Shown here piece by piece: positions 9,197 to 21,043 of a stretch of DNA of 64,000 nt (positions within the stretch are counted from its first letter, which is position 1; every line of letters begins with the position of its first letter). This DNA comes from Kappaphycus alvarezii (taxonomy: Eukaryota > Rhodophyta > Florideophyceae > Gigartinales > Solieriaceae), in assembly GCA_002205965.3 (NCBI GenBank), contig NADL03000634.1, positions 248,001-312,000 of the forward strand, given 5' to 3'. The position numbers and the translations under genes were made by a program. The notes under the pieces were generated by a model, which saw only the letters and a program-made list of their open reading frames with translations, had not been told where the DNA came from and did no database searches.

Positions 9197-9497
9197 CTCT
9201 ACAAGGACGATTTAGCCCGGATCCGTTATCACGACTGCTCTGCCCTGATGGACCCCCGAGGTGATCCCGCCTTGATCTTCAATTCTGTCTATGGCGTAGT
9301 GCATCGGAACAACACCATTCGGAACCTTTTCAAGGGATATGTGTTCAAGCTCGCCGGTCTCGCATATCAACAGGAAGTTCCCTTCTTGCTGCCTGGCACC
9401 GCCGAACGCCCAGCCAATACACGCGTCCAACCCCACCCCTATCTATGGTTCGCCCCCGGGCAAGCCTACTGCAAAAGAAAGCACAGCACGCATCACT

Positions 9498-9550
9498 TGT
9501 GGATAGATCGAATACATCCTCCAAAAGTAGAAACACCAAAACCTTTCCGT
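9498..9550 (+). mobile_element. Second diverged LINE-C tail
   Basis: GTGGATAGATCGAATACATC followed by CTCCAAAAG and ACACCAAAACC matches the 9145-9196 tail at most positions. No clear target duplication was found. It lies 300 bp from the other tail, in the same orientation. Confidence 0.55.
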
Positions 9551-9589
9551 ATTGTGCCTCTGCCACGATCAAGACACGCAGACGAGTAG

Positions 9590-10078
9590 GCTGCTGCCAT
9601 TGCCAAGCTCGCTGACGCATCTAAACTGAAGACTTTCCAGCGGATGGTGCTCAACGCTCTCCTCCCTCACGAAGAAGCCGACTGCGCCCTCCACGTCCAG
9701 TGGCCTATCTTATCGCTCAAAGCGCTCTACAGCAGAGTGCGCGTTCTCTTCGTAAACTCGACGAGCACGCCAAACTGATCTCGTTTCACTCTGCCCGTCG
9801 TTGCTCTGTTATCCAGACACAACTGTTGCAACGAAAAAGTTTTGCTATTCAATTCAGGGCTGCAGCCGCCCGCCTCTGTCGCATGAACCCTCACGGCGAG
9901 GGTTGACATTAAACACAAGCAACCCGCAAGCCCTCTTACAGAACGATTATGTAATTCGGGAGAAGTTCGGTTATTTTAATGCATGGAAGATGTGGCCCTA
10001 TTCAATGAAATAAAAAGAAAAGTAGTGTATTGCTTCGTACAAATGGTGTCAGCACTCGTGCAGCGTTATATGTTTATA
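9590..10078. other. LINE debris and intergenic DNA
   Basis: No gene is recognised. Weak open frames up to 10013 show no family resemblance. Confidence 0.35.
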
Positions 10079-10506
10079 TGTTATTCAAAAGGGATCGCGA
10101 TGATGCCAGCGCAGCATCTGTGACAGCTCAGCAGGAATGCTTAGATATTTCACGATATTAATCTAGTACAAAATGCTACTGTAGCCACTATATTTAATTT
10201 TTCTGGTGGACTAGTTCTACACTGCACTGTACCGTACTTTCAAATACAGTGCAGACGGGCTACAAAAAGTCTATATAAGGGCTTGTGTACCGAGTAGCGG
10301 AGCGAGTCCAGTATAAGAATCATCAGCCACCAGACAGAAGTAAAACACTTGTTCTTGTCACAATAAAAAGAAGCCAAACCGTCGAGCACAACGGTCAGTA
10401 GTTGTGTCAGACATTGTAATCTCGCCTAGTAGGGCTTACAGTAGACTTCCACCAGCAACCTTGCTGCATGCTTCACATGTCATACCTTTTGGGCTGTGAT
10501 ACTATA
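10079..10506 (+). mobile_element. Solo LTR of the copia-3 family
   Basis: About 428 bp align along their whole length with the reverse complement of the 432-bp LTRs at 54158-54589 and 59458-59889. Shared landmarks include the TATATAAGGGCTTG core promoter-like segment near 10273, GTACCGAGTAGCGGAGC, and the end ACCTTTTGGGCTGTGATACT. It is clearly diverged from the two intact LTRs, and no flanking duplication is visible. It is therefore an older insertion reduced to one LTR, in the opposite orientation to copia-3. Confidence 0.8.
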
Positions 10507-10993
10507 AAGATCGCTTGGACTTTATTCAGCAGAGTCAGCAAACCATGTTGCCGGAGTATGCCAAGAACTGATGTTGTGCAATACTGTTGTAGATCTGTAC
10601 ACAAGTGTTGACCGTGGATAGATTGAAAGCTATTCCAAATGCTATCGTTATAGGATGAAACCCGAGACATACGACTACGTGCTCATTAGCATTCGAACTA
10701 CTGCAGCGCCAGATATATATGTAGCCGTAATAGCCGGATATAGACGAATGATAGTTGGGGACTAGCGATGCGGTGAGGATGGAGGGCGGTGATGCGAAGT
10801 GATAAACGCAGAGATGTAAAGTTTTAGTTCGCGGACCCTCTCCTTTCTGTGGCGAGAGGTAAGCCGGTACCTGGTGCTGAATCTGTTTGCTCTTGCATCA
10901 AAAATCCGCCAAATTTGCCTTGGATTCCCTGCACAACAGACTGCAACACGTGTCCCGTAAGCCAGAGTTCAATAACTGTACAGTACACAGATT
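10507..10993. other. Intergenic, nothing recognised
   Basis: No gene or repeat is recognised between the solo LTR and the pogo-like element. Confidence 0.4.
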
Positions 10994-10995
10994 TA

Positions 10996-13048
10996 CGGAT
11001 TTAGATTGGGTGACAAAATTAAGACGGGTGCGGAAATAGATTAGACCATTCTAATTAATGAACGCACCTCAGGGAAAAGTTTTTATAATACCAGCACTAC
11101 GATAATTCTCAAAAATACTGTAAGGAAAATTTTCTTACTGCCGGCGAAGCAAAATCTGGTAAAAAAGCCTGATGATACCCACCCCACCCTTACCACAATC
11201 CTCCACTTCACGCAAACACCGTCCTACACCACAACAAGTCAAAAATGCCCACAAAGGGACCGATCGAAAGAGCAATTGCTGCAGCTCTTTCCCACCGCAA
11301 AAACAAGTATACGTCCAGCAAAGACTCTGCCTAACAGCAGTAATCATAAAAAGCCCCCGAAATGGCAAGCCAAAGCAACTTCGTCGAAAACGATCACACT
11401 CCACGTGCATGACGCATGGTTCATGTTTGCACGCTTGCAGAAAGATAAGCAGTTACTAAGTAAATGGTAGATTCAGAACAATCCGAAGGAATAGATCGTC
11501 TCATGCCCAGAACAGTACGCCACTTTCCCAAGTCCTTCCAGATGAACAAGAAAGCAAACCTCCAAAAATCAAGTCTATGGTGGAAAAAACGCTATTAAAC
11601 GATCCACATCAAAACAGGTTCTTCCTCGCGGAGCAAAATAACCAAAGAGACAACGAATGAAATGAAAGGACAAGATTTAAGGCATTACCAGGTCTTGGAT
11701 GGAAGTGTTCTCCATGGGCAGCGGCACTCCATGCAGAACTGTTGAATGAGTTTATTAGACCTCGCAAGTGCAGAGTAAAACTTTCGGCGACAGCGCTTCA
11801 ACTACATGCGAAGAAAATTGTCTCGCAAGGGAGATTGGGAGCCCCTTGCAAACTCTAACAGTTGAGAACGGGGTCCCCATCCCAAAAAGAATTTCAATGC
11901 GATGGGTACAGCATTTCATGAATGCAAACCTTATCGTCCTCGGCGCACAGACTCGACGGCTGATTAAGAGCCCTGAGAAAACAAAATACATGTATCAAAC
12001 AGTGACATTTCATTTAAGAGAACTGAAAAGGTGTTTCGAGGCCAAAATTCTTGACAAAAGCCACATGGGGAATGCAGATAAAACACATTTTGTCTTTAAT
12101 ATGAACAACGGGAAGCAACTCGGATTCAAAAGGGACAATTGTGAAAAGGACGCGAAATTTTAATCTGGAAAAGAGCCGATAAAGATGATGGCACGAATGA
12201 TTGGTGGAGTAAATGCTCGGATTGAAGTGACAATGCTAGTTTTCAAGAACGGTAATCGGTCACATCCCATCCAAAGTTTGGTTGAAAATGTTGCAGAGGC
12301 TCGAAATAGGTCCTGTACCAAGGAGTATATGGACGGACAGGTTAAAAAGCATGGCTTTCCGAGCCTAGGGCCATAAAGAAGCTCCCAAATGTGCACAAGG
12401 GAGTTATATTAGAGAATAATTGCTCTGTGTATGTTGTAGATGACGAAAATATGTTTGTCCAGGATTAGAAATGTTTTCAAGGTGCTGCATGCCAATAACA
12501 AGCACTTGATGCAGCCTGCAGACTCATTTATATTTCAGAAAATCAAAGATGCGTGGCGTACGAGGCGAGATGAGTATAAATATAAATTTATGCGCTCCAA
12601 TCTATGGACGGAGGGCAGTGATAAGTTGCGTAATCCAAGGGAGAGTTTTAAAGGTTTGCAGCGGCTGTTGTACATGATTTAAATCAACGGGAAGACAAAA
12701 ATGGCATTCAGTGTGCAAGAAAAGCTTTGATTCGCACCGGAATGTCTTGAAATTACAATGGGCTCTGAGATGAGGGTCAACTTAGTGATGATTTGCAGCG
12801 AATTTTTGTCAGGAACAGGGAGTATGTTTTGAGGGACGGGAGGTTGATGATGAGGATAAGAGCGAAAATTGCGTATGAAAGTTTTAATTTTCTGCTTTGA
12901 TATATGGCACCTGCAGTATTACATTGGGCCATTCCATTTTCGTGAGGCACTTAAATAATGGGTGCAAAATTGGATTTGGCGAATTCAACATGTGCGTATA
13001 ATCCTCAAAGATGAGATGCGAAAATAGAATGGCCCAATCTAAATCCGG
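10996..13048 (+). mobile_element. pogo-like (Tc1/mariner superfamily) DNA transposon, about 2.05 kb
   Basis: CGGATTTAGATTGGG at 10996-11010 is repeated exactly in inverted orientation at 13033-13047, with TA immediately outside on the left (10994-10995) and after one extra G on the right (13049-13050). A TA target and a length near 2 kb fit the pogo group. Weaker subterminal repeats around CCATTCTA support the ends. The interior encodes a decayed DDE transposase (separate entry). Gypsy-1 begins only 16 bp beyond the right end. Confidence 0.75.
11245..12900 (+). pseudogene. pogo-type DDE transposase pseudogene
   Basis: The likely start is the ATG at 11245 (MPTKGPIERAIAAALSHRK), followed by many stops and frame changes. 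The clearest part, 11900-12660, carries the hallmarks of this transposase group: FHLRELKRCFEA; NADKTHFVFNMNNGKQLGF with the first catalytic Asp; ARMIGG and FKNGNRSHPIQ; and MQPADSFIFQKIKDAWR, which follows the last acidic residue in intact proteins. The middle DNxxxH region is lost to frame damage. The enzyme would cut and rejoin DNA at the terminal inverted repeats; this copy cannot be functional. The family match is from memory of pogo/jerky-type DDE proteins. Confidence 0.7.
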
Positions 13049-13064
13049 TAATCGGCGTAATGTA

Positions 13065-13303
13065 TGGAATGCTTGTTTTTGATTACTCTGCTTCTCTTAT
13101 TTTTTTCTCCGGCCAAGCGGAACCTACCTCCCCTTCCCCTAGACTCCGGCAGCCCTCTCGTCCTATTACAGGGGCGGCAGGTGCGGGGTTTCCACTCGCG
13201 AAACGTGCAAGTACAATGTACAGTAGTACTGTATACTGTACGAACACATCGGGCTAATTAACTAGCAACTCTGACGGTCACGCGATATAAAAATCGCGCG
13301 ACA
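13065..13303 (-). repeat. Gypsy-1 3' LTR
   Basis: 239 bp, TG...CA, homologous to 19394-19667 and to the gypsy-2 LTRs. It contains the GTACA-rich inverted-repeat segment and the region CTAGTTAATT seen in all four copies. Confidence 0.75.
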
Positions 13304-13490
13304 CGCCCCCTCACTGATTGGTAGTCACGGGCGCCACAAGATAATAACGGACTCCACGTCTCACTCTCTTCTACCTAGGGGGCCCTCTGGTCAACGTAGC
13401 CAGTCAAGCCAACTCCCATACCACGACCTCTATCAACGACCCTAGCCCACAATCAACTTCTCAACATACTCAACCTTTCAACCTCCATCA

Positions 13491-13592
13491 GGCGAGTGAA
13501 CAAGGTACTGAAAAACAGCCGGTATACGCCCGACCCGCAACCATTCTCCGGGCGAGCGACCAATGTGCTGAAAAACAGCCGGTATACGCCCG
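13491..13592. repeat. 60-bp tandem duplication in gypsy-1
   Basis: Two units beginning GGCGAGTGAACAAG (13491) and GGCGAGCGACCAAT (13551) both run into CTGAAAAACAGCCGGTATAC and GCCCG, with a period of 60 bp. Gypsy-2 has one unit at the corresponding place (near 53700), so the duplication is specific to gypsy-1. Confidence 0.75.
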
Positions 13593-13705
13593 GAGGTCCA
13601 AAATCCTCCAGACCCCGTCAAGCTGTTTTCCAGTCTCAATCTCTCGATGGTTTAGAACCCATTTGAAGTTCAATTTGCTCTCCTCTCTATCTCATCCCCA
13701 CAGGC

Positions 13706-14385
13706 GTACATACTTCTCCACGCAATCACGGGTTGCTGCTGTATCCCTCCGTCTCGGAATGAGTCTCTTTCCTGGCAACACACGCTTTTTTCGTCTGCTT
13801 AAGGCGCTCCAATGAGGTGTACTCGCTTCTCGATCTCGATAGTAAGCACGCTCTTTCTTGAAAATGCGAAGAAGTTCAAATCTCTAGTCACAATGTCCTC
13901 CGCAATTCTCTGAACCTCTTATGTAAGGATGTTAGCATTACCGCTCTACTCAACACCCCATTATATCCAGCTCCACCTCTGCTCCTTCGCCTTCGGCGCT
14001 TCGTGTTGTTTACATTCCAGGAGCTTACGGCCTCGAACACCGCGATCTGGCTTCGGATCTTACTGTCGCTCATCCTCTCGTCTAGTCCCCAGTCCAACAG
14101 GGCACCCTGTTCGGAGCCTCTGCGGGAGCCCTTGTCGAACGGTCCAAACATTCAGCACTACCGGGAAGTTTGCCGTTCCTCCAATTTCCTGCTTATTCCG
14201 GTCAGCATAAACATCTATGGTGCCCTCGGGCCCGAAAATGTACAATTTTTTTGCCGCCTCGACGCTCATGTCGCTAGGCTCCTTAATTCCCCTCCCTGTC
14301 CAGAGTTTCACGATTTTGTTTCCCGTTTCACCTTTTGCATGCGCGACATGCAAGCCCGTAAGTTCCTCTCTCGACGTCTATCTGA
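13706..14385 (+). pseudogene. Antisense LINE endonuclease-domain module in gypsy-1
   Basis: Reading opposite to gypsy-1 pol, this stretch shows RTYF and VAAVSLRLGMSLFPGNTR (lead-in), then after frame breaks VYIPGAYGLEHRDL and DLTVAHPL (acidic cluster), PVSINIYGALGPEN, FHDFVSRFTF and MQARKFLSRR. Each matches the ORF at 2337-3125 in the same order. The zinc-ligand cysteines are gone and at least two frame changes are present. The last part lies in a 234-codon frame (14003-14707) that runs on antisense to the end of pol. The same module lies at the same place in gypsy-2. Confidence 0.7.
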
Positions 14386-14753
14386 CTGGTCTCTATTCCT
14401 CTCCTTCCTGGCGCCTCTGAGTGCTTGTTGTCGGAGGTCGTTCTTCATTCGTTTCCGTTTTAGAGGTCCAGAAGGCGGTTCTCGCGACTGCAGGAGAGCA
14501 CAGGAAGCGGGGTCCTGGTCGCAAGTCCTTGTCCATCTGGAAGCGCGAGCGGAAGATGAGGGAAAAACAAGGAAGCAGCAGCGCCGTTCCCTAGTTACTC
14601 AAGATTCAAGACTGCACCTGACATTCTCACGGTTTCTCTGTATGCTTCTTCAGTACTTAGTCTACTATCATGCGTTCTTCTCTATCATCGCCCTTCAATC
14701 CACTTGATTCCTAGCTCTTGTTATCTTGTTTTTTCGATTTTTTTTGCCTTCTC

Positions 14754-17700
14754 CTAGTTGAATAATTTGGTCGATCTCTTCTGATACGGGACAATCAGGC
14801 GCGCATGAAATGTGTTTCTTGTAACGCGAGCGATAGAGGACATTAACTCGCAGCGAGGGTGATTCGCCTTAGTCATCCTGCACGGTCCGTAAAAATACGA
14901 GTCGAAGGCCGGCCAGTAGCACCCCTCATTGAAGGCCGCACCGTGCGCTACCGAAACTTTATCTCCAGCTTCGAACTCCCTGGCTTTTCATTCGGTCTTG
15001 CGGGATTCGCTATTCTTCTGCACCATGCCATCCTGCGTCCCAGAACCGGCTAAGGTCTCGATAAGCCGATGATGGGGGCCGGTGTCACTGAAAAATGCTA
15101 CAGAATCACTGGCAAGCATCCTCGGACAAATTCCATACATCAGTCGGAAAGGAGAAAGTTCGTCGCCTCGGTCGCGTCTGCAGTAACCATATAAGACTTT
15201 GGGGAGGGCTTCTGCCCAGTCTGCCCCACCGCGTACAATCGAACTTTTGAGCGCTTGCTTAATACTTCCCACCATCCGCTCCGCGCGACCATTTGCCATT
15301 GGCGCGTAAGCAAACAACGCCTTCCAGTCTAGTCCCTTCTCTTCATGTAATTTTGTACCGATTCCGCCATAAACGCAGTAGGGTTATCCGAGACAATTCT
15401 TTTTGGCGGTCCGAACGGTGATATTATCTCGTCCACAATTAAACGCATCACAGTATTGGCCGTAGAATCCGTCGTGGCCCACGCTATGGGCCACCACGTC
15501 ATGTGTTACACACGGATCAGAATGAATCTTTTTCTAGTCTTTGAAGGCTTGAATGGTCCAGCGAAGTCCATTGAGAAGCTCTCAAAGAGTCCAGTAACGG
15601 AAGCTCTCAAACTCGAGTGATACGTAGAAAACCTGTTTGCATGCTGACACCCATTAAAACCTTGTACATATTCGGTGACATCACGGTACACCTCAGGCCA
15701 CCAGAATCGGTGTCTAACGAGCTTTTTTGTCTACTTGACGTCCCAGTGGCCAATACCATCGTGAAAGGTGGCTAGTGTCTCCGAGCGTTGTCCGATCAGA
15801 GGCACGATTAAGAGGCTGTCCTTCTCACGACGAAAGAGGGTGTCGTTCCAGAGCATGAAACTTTTTGCGCTCCGTCTGACTGCGACCTTCTTCTTTGGAT
15901 GGGATTCTTGAACTCGTTCTCCGGCTGGAAACCGTGCTACATCTAGCAATTGCGGTTCCAAACCATCCTGCTTTGGGTCTGCCCAATCTACTGTCGCCAC
16001 CAACCCTACTTTTAAGTTCTCATCGTTTCTTCTTTCTTCTTTCTTGTCAGGTCTTCGCGAGAGATAGAAGGCCACCCCATTCGTCAGTCCCGGACGATAC
16101 TTGATCTTGAAGTCGTATTTCGCCATCAAATCCATCCATCCTGCCAGCCGCCCGTGGACATCTTTCTTCTTGAACGCGGTTTGAAGGGCTTGATGATCCG
16201 AATAAAGAACGAAGGGCTTGCCAGACAGAGGGTAACACTCGAAACTTCTTAAGAGCGAAAAAAAGGCGAGTGATTCTCGTTTGCTCGTGGGGTAGCGGCG
16301 CTCCTGGTCCGTCATTGTCCGAGAAGCGAACTAAATGGGATTTATTTTTCTTTCTTCTTTCTTCTGCGAGAGAGCAACCCCAAGGGCTGCCGAAGAGGCG
16401 TCTTTTTTCACCAAGAAAGGAGAATTGAAATGCGGAAACGCCAATACTGGAGGGGTATTCAGTTTCCTTTTCAAGTATTTGAAGGCCTCTTGAATCTCCG
16501 GAGTCTACTGGAAAGCCTTCTTAACAGATGTCGCCGCGTGCAAGACTACTGAGCTGTCAGCATACCCCCCTATGGACCGCCGGTAGTACCCCGCGATTCC
16601 CAGAAAACTCCTGAGTTCGGTCACGTTATCCGGCACCGGAACTTCCACAATATCTTTGAGCTTGTCGGGATCCACCTTCACAACACTTGAATTAACGATA
16701 TGACCAAGCAACTTCACTTCTGATTGAGCAAAGCTGCACTTGGTAACCTTCAACTTCAGCTTCAATTCTTTGATTCTCCTGAAGACATCTTTGCAATGAA
16801 CTTTGTGTTCCTCCAAAATCTTTGAAACGATGAAAAGGTCGTCCAAAAATATACCATAGCGAAAAGCAACCCGCGAAGGACATTATACATCATCCTTTGA
16901 AACGTCGCTTGAGCGTTCATGAGTCTAAACTGCGTTACCTAAAACTTATACGTACCATATCGAGAGACAAATGTAGTCTTTTCAATGCAAGTTTTGGACA
17001 TCCTAACTGAGCAGTATCCTGTGTAAAGGTCCAATATTGTGAAGAACTTAGCACCAGAGAGCTCGTCAAAGATTTCTTCTATTCTCGGTAACGGCCAGCG
17101 GTCTGGCTTCATTACCCTGTTCAACTGACGGTATTTGACGCAGAATTTGGGCCTCTCGTCTTTCTTCGTGGCTATTACTACCGGAGAGGACCTGGCGGAC
17201 CTTAATGGCGTAATGATTCCATCCTCCAATAATTCCTTCACTTCTTTTCTTACGACTTCGTGATGCCTTGGCATCATTCGGCAGGCCTTCGAATGCATCG
17301 GTATCTCTTCCGTAAACTCGAAAGAATGTACCACTGGCACATGAGCAGGCTCCAGATCGTGAGTTTCCCGAGCTATAACATCCATTTCCTTGATAGCCTT
17401 CGCCAGTTCCTTCTGATTCTTCTCTTGTAGGTGTTCCAGCATTGGGGCCAGTAGAGCCTAGCGGCCCACCTCCTCTTTTAACTCCTTCTTAACTTCAGCC
17501 CTTGTCAAGCGAGGTAAATCAGAATCATCTGGTTCCTTGTTAATGATGGCTAAGAACAGGTCTTGTTCGGTATCCGATCCACCATCGCTTTCGTTACACG
17601 ACGAGAAAGGGTGGAGAGATTCCTCACACTGCGAACCTTTGGGGAAGCGAAGTCCTCACTGTCCGTCTGAGCCCCATTTATTCCATACGGCTCGTTGACG

Positions 17701-19375
17701 AATGGTAACACAACCTCTTCTTCAATAACCAAAGTGACATGTCGGAGTGCATAATAAATGCGCTTCTGGGGAGCTTTCAGAGTCGGTCTTCCAACGATAA
17801 CGTCAAACGGGGCATTATTGACTACCAGGAACTCTAGATGTACAACAATTGACCCATATGACACCGTCACTCCTTCGAGACAACCAAGAACCTTGGCGAC
17901 AGTTCCGCTTGCTACTGTCACTTGACGATCGGTATCCGTCGGGGTGAGGGCAAGCCATGTGCAGAGGTCCCAAGAGATCAGGTTATGAACTGCACCCGTG
18001 CCCAAAAGGGCATAAGTCGCCGTTCTATACAACTTTTCGGCTACTAACTTGAGTCGGCGTGGACCTCCTGAAGAGTTTACCCTCGACGCTTGTGTAAACG
18101 GTAACCTCTTGGATAACAAAAATCCTTAAAAGAATTCTGGCCTCCTTGGCATCCCTGCGCAATAGTTGCGCGAAATTCATTCCCGTGGCAGCGAAAGCCA
18201 GTTCAGCGGTCACATTGTACTTCCCAACATGATCCTGAAGTCCACCAGATTCCTTCTTCGACTTTCGGTTTCCCCTCCTATAATTCTTCCTTGGGACAGG
18301 AGCTATCATAGGCGGACTATTAGCAGGGACTTGTTCAAGATGGCGTCAAGATCCAAAAAGTTTTCCCTCTGCTGTTCCAGGAGCGCCTGACCGTCCGCAT
18401 TTCCCTTCGCGGCGGCAACTATGTCCTTTTTACGATCTTCCTGAACTAAGGTGACCTTGTTACGGTCCTTTGGCTTCTTCATTTTGAAATCTTTTCCAAA
18501 CTCAGACCGGGACCTAGCAATTCCCTATCGCTTATCATCACCACGACGGTTCTTGAACCAGCATTTAGCTTTCGAATGTCCTCTTCTCCCAAAAAGTGTA
18601 CAACGCTTATCTCCATGGGTATTATGCGGGCAACGGCTCGCTCTATAGCCCTTCTGGTTGCAAAAGCTGCAAAAAATATCCGCATCCGTCTTTACCGGCG
18701 GCGGCGTTCCGTAGAATTGCTTCTTCACTGGCAACGATTGTTCAGCGAATTTGTCGGCCACCTAATCTACCTTGTTTTCTAGATGCTGAGAACTACAAGC
18801 AGCTGGCCTTTGAAGGATATTCTTCGGCGCTTCACTCGCTGAGGCTCTCTGGCTTACTTCTCCATATAATGTTTCCTGTCCGCCTCCGAAGTCTGTTATT
18901 GCCTTCTTGAGCCCCTTGTTGTCAGTAGGGGCTCTAAACATTACAAACTGCTCCATATATTTTTTGCCTTTCGAAGCACGCCAAACAAAGCGGTATCTCT
19001 GAATCCAACTCTCTTGTATAGAGCCTCTAACTGCGTCAGGGAGCCCGTTAGATCTTTTGGGTCCAACTTTACGTTGATAGCCTTCTGCAATTTTTCTTCC
19101 GGCTTTGCGGGCTTCCCAAACTCCTCAATGAGCTTGGCCTTAACGGTAGAATAGTTCTTCGCATCCTCCTACAACGTTCCATCTCTCGCGGAATTCTCGT
19201 AGTAACACTCTAACGCCTCGGCCTCGAGGTCACAAAGGATCCGGAGCGCCTTTTCCTCGTCGCTTTTCCCGCGCATGATTACATTCTCGTATACGAAAAT
19301 AAAGCGCGACTTCAGAAGAAGGGGACCCGTTGAAGGAAACGTGGGGTCTCGGGGAATCTTTTATGTTCGTAGTCG
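14754..19375 (-). pseudogene. Gypsy-1 gag-pol pseudogene
   Basis: Domains in minus-strand order: gag (from about 19370); two degenerate zinc knuckles near 18600-18700 (FCSFCNQKGYRASRCP and CTLFGRRGHSKAKC, with one Cys now Phe); protease at about 18000-18030, where the catalytic motif reads LLGTGA instead of LLDTGA; RT at 16500-17450 (LDLYTGYCSVRMS, then a frame break at the catalytic DD region near 16850); RNase H at 15731-16315 (YSDHQALQTAF); integrase at 15000-15720 (SMDFAGPFKPS, SDN, PMANGRAERMV). Pol ends at a stop at 14754-14756. Frameshifts and stops are scattered throughout, and the protease Asp is lost. Closely related to gypsy-2 at protein level. Confidence 0.85.
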
Positions 19376-19393
19376 ACCTTGCATGCGATACCA

Positions 19394-19667
19394 TGAAATG
19401 CTTGTTTTTGTTTACTCTGCTTCTCCTCTCTTTTTTCTTCGACCAAGTGGAACCTACATCCCCTTCCCCAGACTCCGGCAGCCCTCTCGTCCTCTTATAG
19501 AGGCAAGGTTTCTACTCGCGAAACGTGCAAGTACAGTGTAAACTACTACTGTACAATGTATGAGCCCACTTCCCGCTCGTACAGTTTACAGTAGTACTGT
19601 ATAACGAGCACACCAGGCCAATTAACTAGCGACTCTGACTGTCGCGCAACACAAAAACCGCGCGACA
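19394..19667 (-). repeat. Gypsy-1 5' LTR
   Basis: 274 bp. Compared with the 3' LTR it has an extra segment in the GTACAGT palindromic region, an expansion of the inverted repeat. It starts and ends with the family-specific TGTCGCGCGG and AAGCATTTCA on the minus strand. Confidence 0.75.
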
Positions 19668-19857
19668 CTGTACAGTACATCAATTGTTTGTTCTTATTGG
19701 GCTGATTCGAGTAGAGTGTCACTCTGGTTTCCCTGTTGCGATATTTTAATGCCGCGGTTTAATTGGAAGAAACTTCTCTCTTACAGTGTACAGTGAACAG
19801 TAGTTGTATACTGCGCCAGTATAGAAACTTGGACCCGACAACCACCTACAACCATAA

Positions 19858-20956
19858 GGTGCCCCTCTCTCCCCACTACTTTTCAGTGTCTTTATTAATG
19901 GTCTTCCCGGAGACCTGAAGGCGATCACGACCTCCCTCTCCCTCCCTCCTCCACGCGAACTATTTGCAGACGACGTCCTCCTCCACTCCCACGACCCTTC
20001 CCTCCTCCAGATTCTCCTCGCTGAATGTGAACGGTGGGCATCGGCCAGAAATATGCACTGGGCACCCAACAAATGCATAGTAATATCTCAAAACCCGGTC
20101 CACCCAGTACTACCACTCACAAAACATTCCACGGCGATCCCTCACTCCGGCAAGGCCCCTTACCAAGGGATACACCCCGACGCGACCATCATCAGGGCAC
20201 CACGTACTCTACACGGCACCCGTTCCCTGTCACACACAACGCCCTTCACTACTGACGTGACCCCGCCCGTCCTGGCCACCTCCTCCACACCTCCATACGC
20301 AGCATGTATCTGTACAGAGCTATCCTACTGGGTGACCTTGACGAGCTTCATCGCGCCGACCTCTCTATCAAGCGGCATCTCTTCGCATCCTACCCACGCA
20401 CGAGAGGTACATTCAACACCACCCAACTATCCCGTCTACAAGCCATCCTCCAAATCCTTGAGCTCACCAGCCTCCTTCAACGACTAGCCTCTAACTTCCC
20501 CTCCACTCTCAAGCTACCACTAAGACGGGCAAAGACAACCAGAAGACCACGGCGTCCGGCACAACATACAACATCACAATCTATGGAGCCACCTCGGTAC
20601 TCCACAAATACTTCACCTCCGCATACCAGACGCACCCATCCCAGCTCTACATCTCCGTCTCAAATTCCCGCAACAGCCCCCTATGCCGCCACCTTGTCGC
20701 TCTCACCCGATTTGCACCCTCCATAATACAAATCGTAACATTTTCATCCTTTCTCACCATTCCCATCCTCAAGGGGCACCTACGTTGCCTCGCCTTACGC
20801 TGGTTCCTACACTGGTTCCCATATCACCCAATCACCACGCTAACACTCCACAGAACCGCTACTAGGACTATGGAACTCTTCGGGAACAACGCCATCACCA
20901 ACAGCCTACTCAAAGGACTACAGGACGCCATCATTGTACTATATTCTCATCGTTAG
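19858..20956 (+). pseudogene. LINE reverse-transcriptase fragment (3' half of ORF2)
   Basis: The frame opens GAPLSPLLFSVFINGLPGDL, and the catalytic motif LFADDVLLHSH lies at 19959-19985. ECERWASARNMHWAPNKC follows, as in LINE reverse transcriptases. After a frameshift it continues with LYRAILLGDLDELHRADLS and IKRHLFASYP, and after another with LKGHLRCLALRWFLHWF, ending at a TAG at 20954-20956. The upstream half is missing, so this is 5'-truncated. It differs from the LINE-B/LINE-C family: I see no zinc-finger/endonuclease-like end. Confidence 0.75.
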
Positions 20957-21043
20957 CGGCCATTACATTGCACCTCCCTACAATATCTAACCACAAAGTG
21001 CTGTTATGATACACACCTAATTCCAACCGAACAAGATTCTCCG

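Larger units (their letters stand above)
9080..9589 (+). pseudogene. LINE endonuclease-domain fragment with nested tails
   Basis: After removal of the 52-bp insert at 9145-9196, the frame reads LALYKDDLARIRYHDCSALM, then DPRGDPAL, VVHRNNTIRNLF, QQEVPFLLPGTAERPA. This is the CCHC and RHN..LLPG..RP block of the same domain as in LINE-B (5740-5940), with the zinc-ligand His changed (GDPA where others have GDHA). It is not the same subfamily as the 2337 ORF. Downstream of about 9475 the similarity ends near a second, more diverged LINE tail. An open frame at 9700-9906 shows no recognisable domain. Confidence 0.55.
13065..19667 (-). mobile_element. Gypsy-1: full-length but degenerate Ty3/gypsy element with antisense LINE-domain module
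   Basis: Its LTRs lie at 13065-13303 (3') and 19394-19667 (5'), with flanks ATGTA and CTGTA (4 of 5 match). Inside the 5' LTR on the minus strand a primer site TGGTATCGCATGCAAGG follows directly; before the 3' LTR is a purine tract GAGGGGGCG. Order on the minus strand is gag, zinc knuckles, protease, RT, RNase H, integrase, then a module reading in the opposite direction, then the LTR. It is colinear with gypsy-2 throughout and the same family. Confidence 0.8.

Noticed and set aside
10074..10511. Target duplication around the solo LTR
   Set aside because: Flanks TTATA and AAGAT do not match; the ends have decayed or recombined.
13303..13700. Extending the gypsy-1 left LTR up to the antisense module
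   Set aside because: Similarity to the right LTR stops at 13303, and the purine tract lies immediately inside, so the following 400 bp are internal sequence.
15895..16104. Plus-strand ORFs within gypsy-1
   Set aside because: Antisense shadows of RNase H coding. Only the module at 13706-14385 shows homology in the plus direction.
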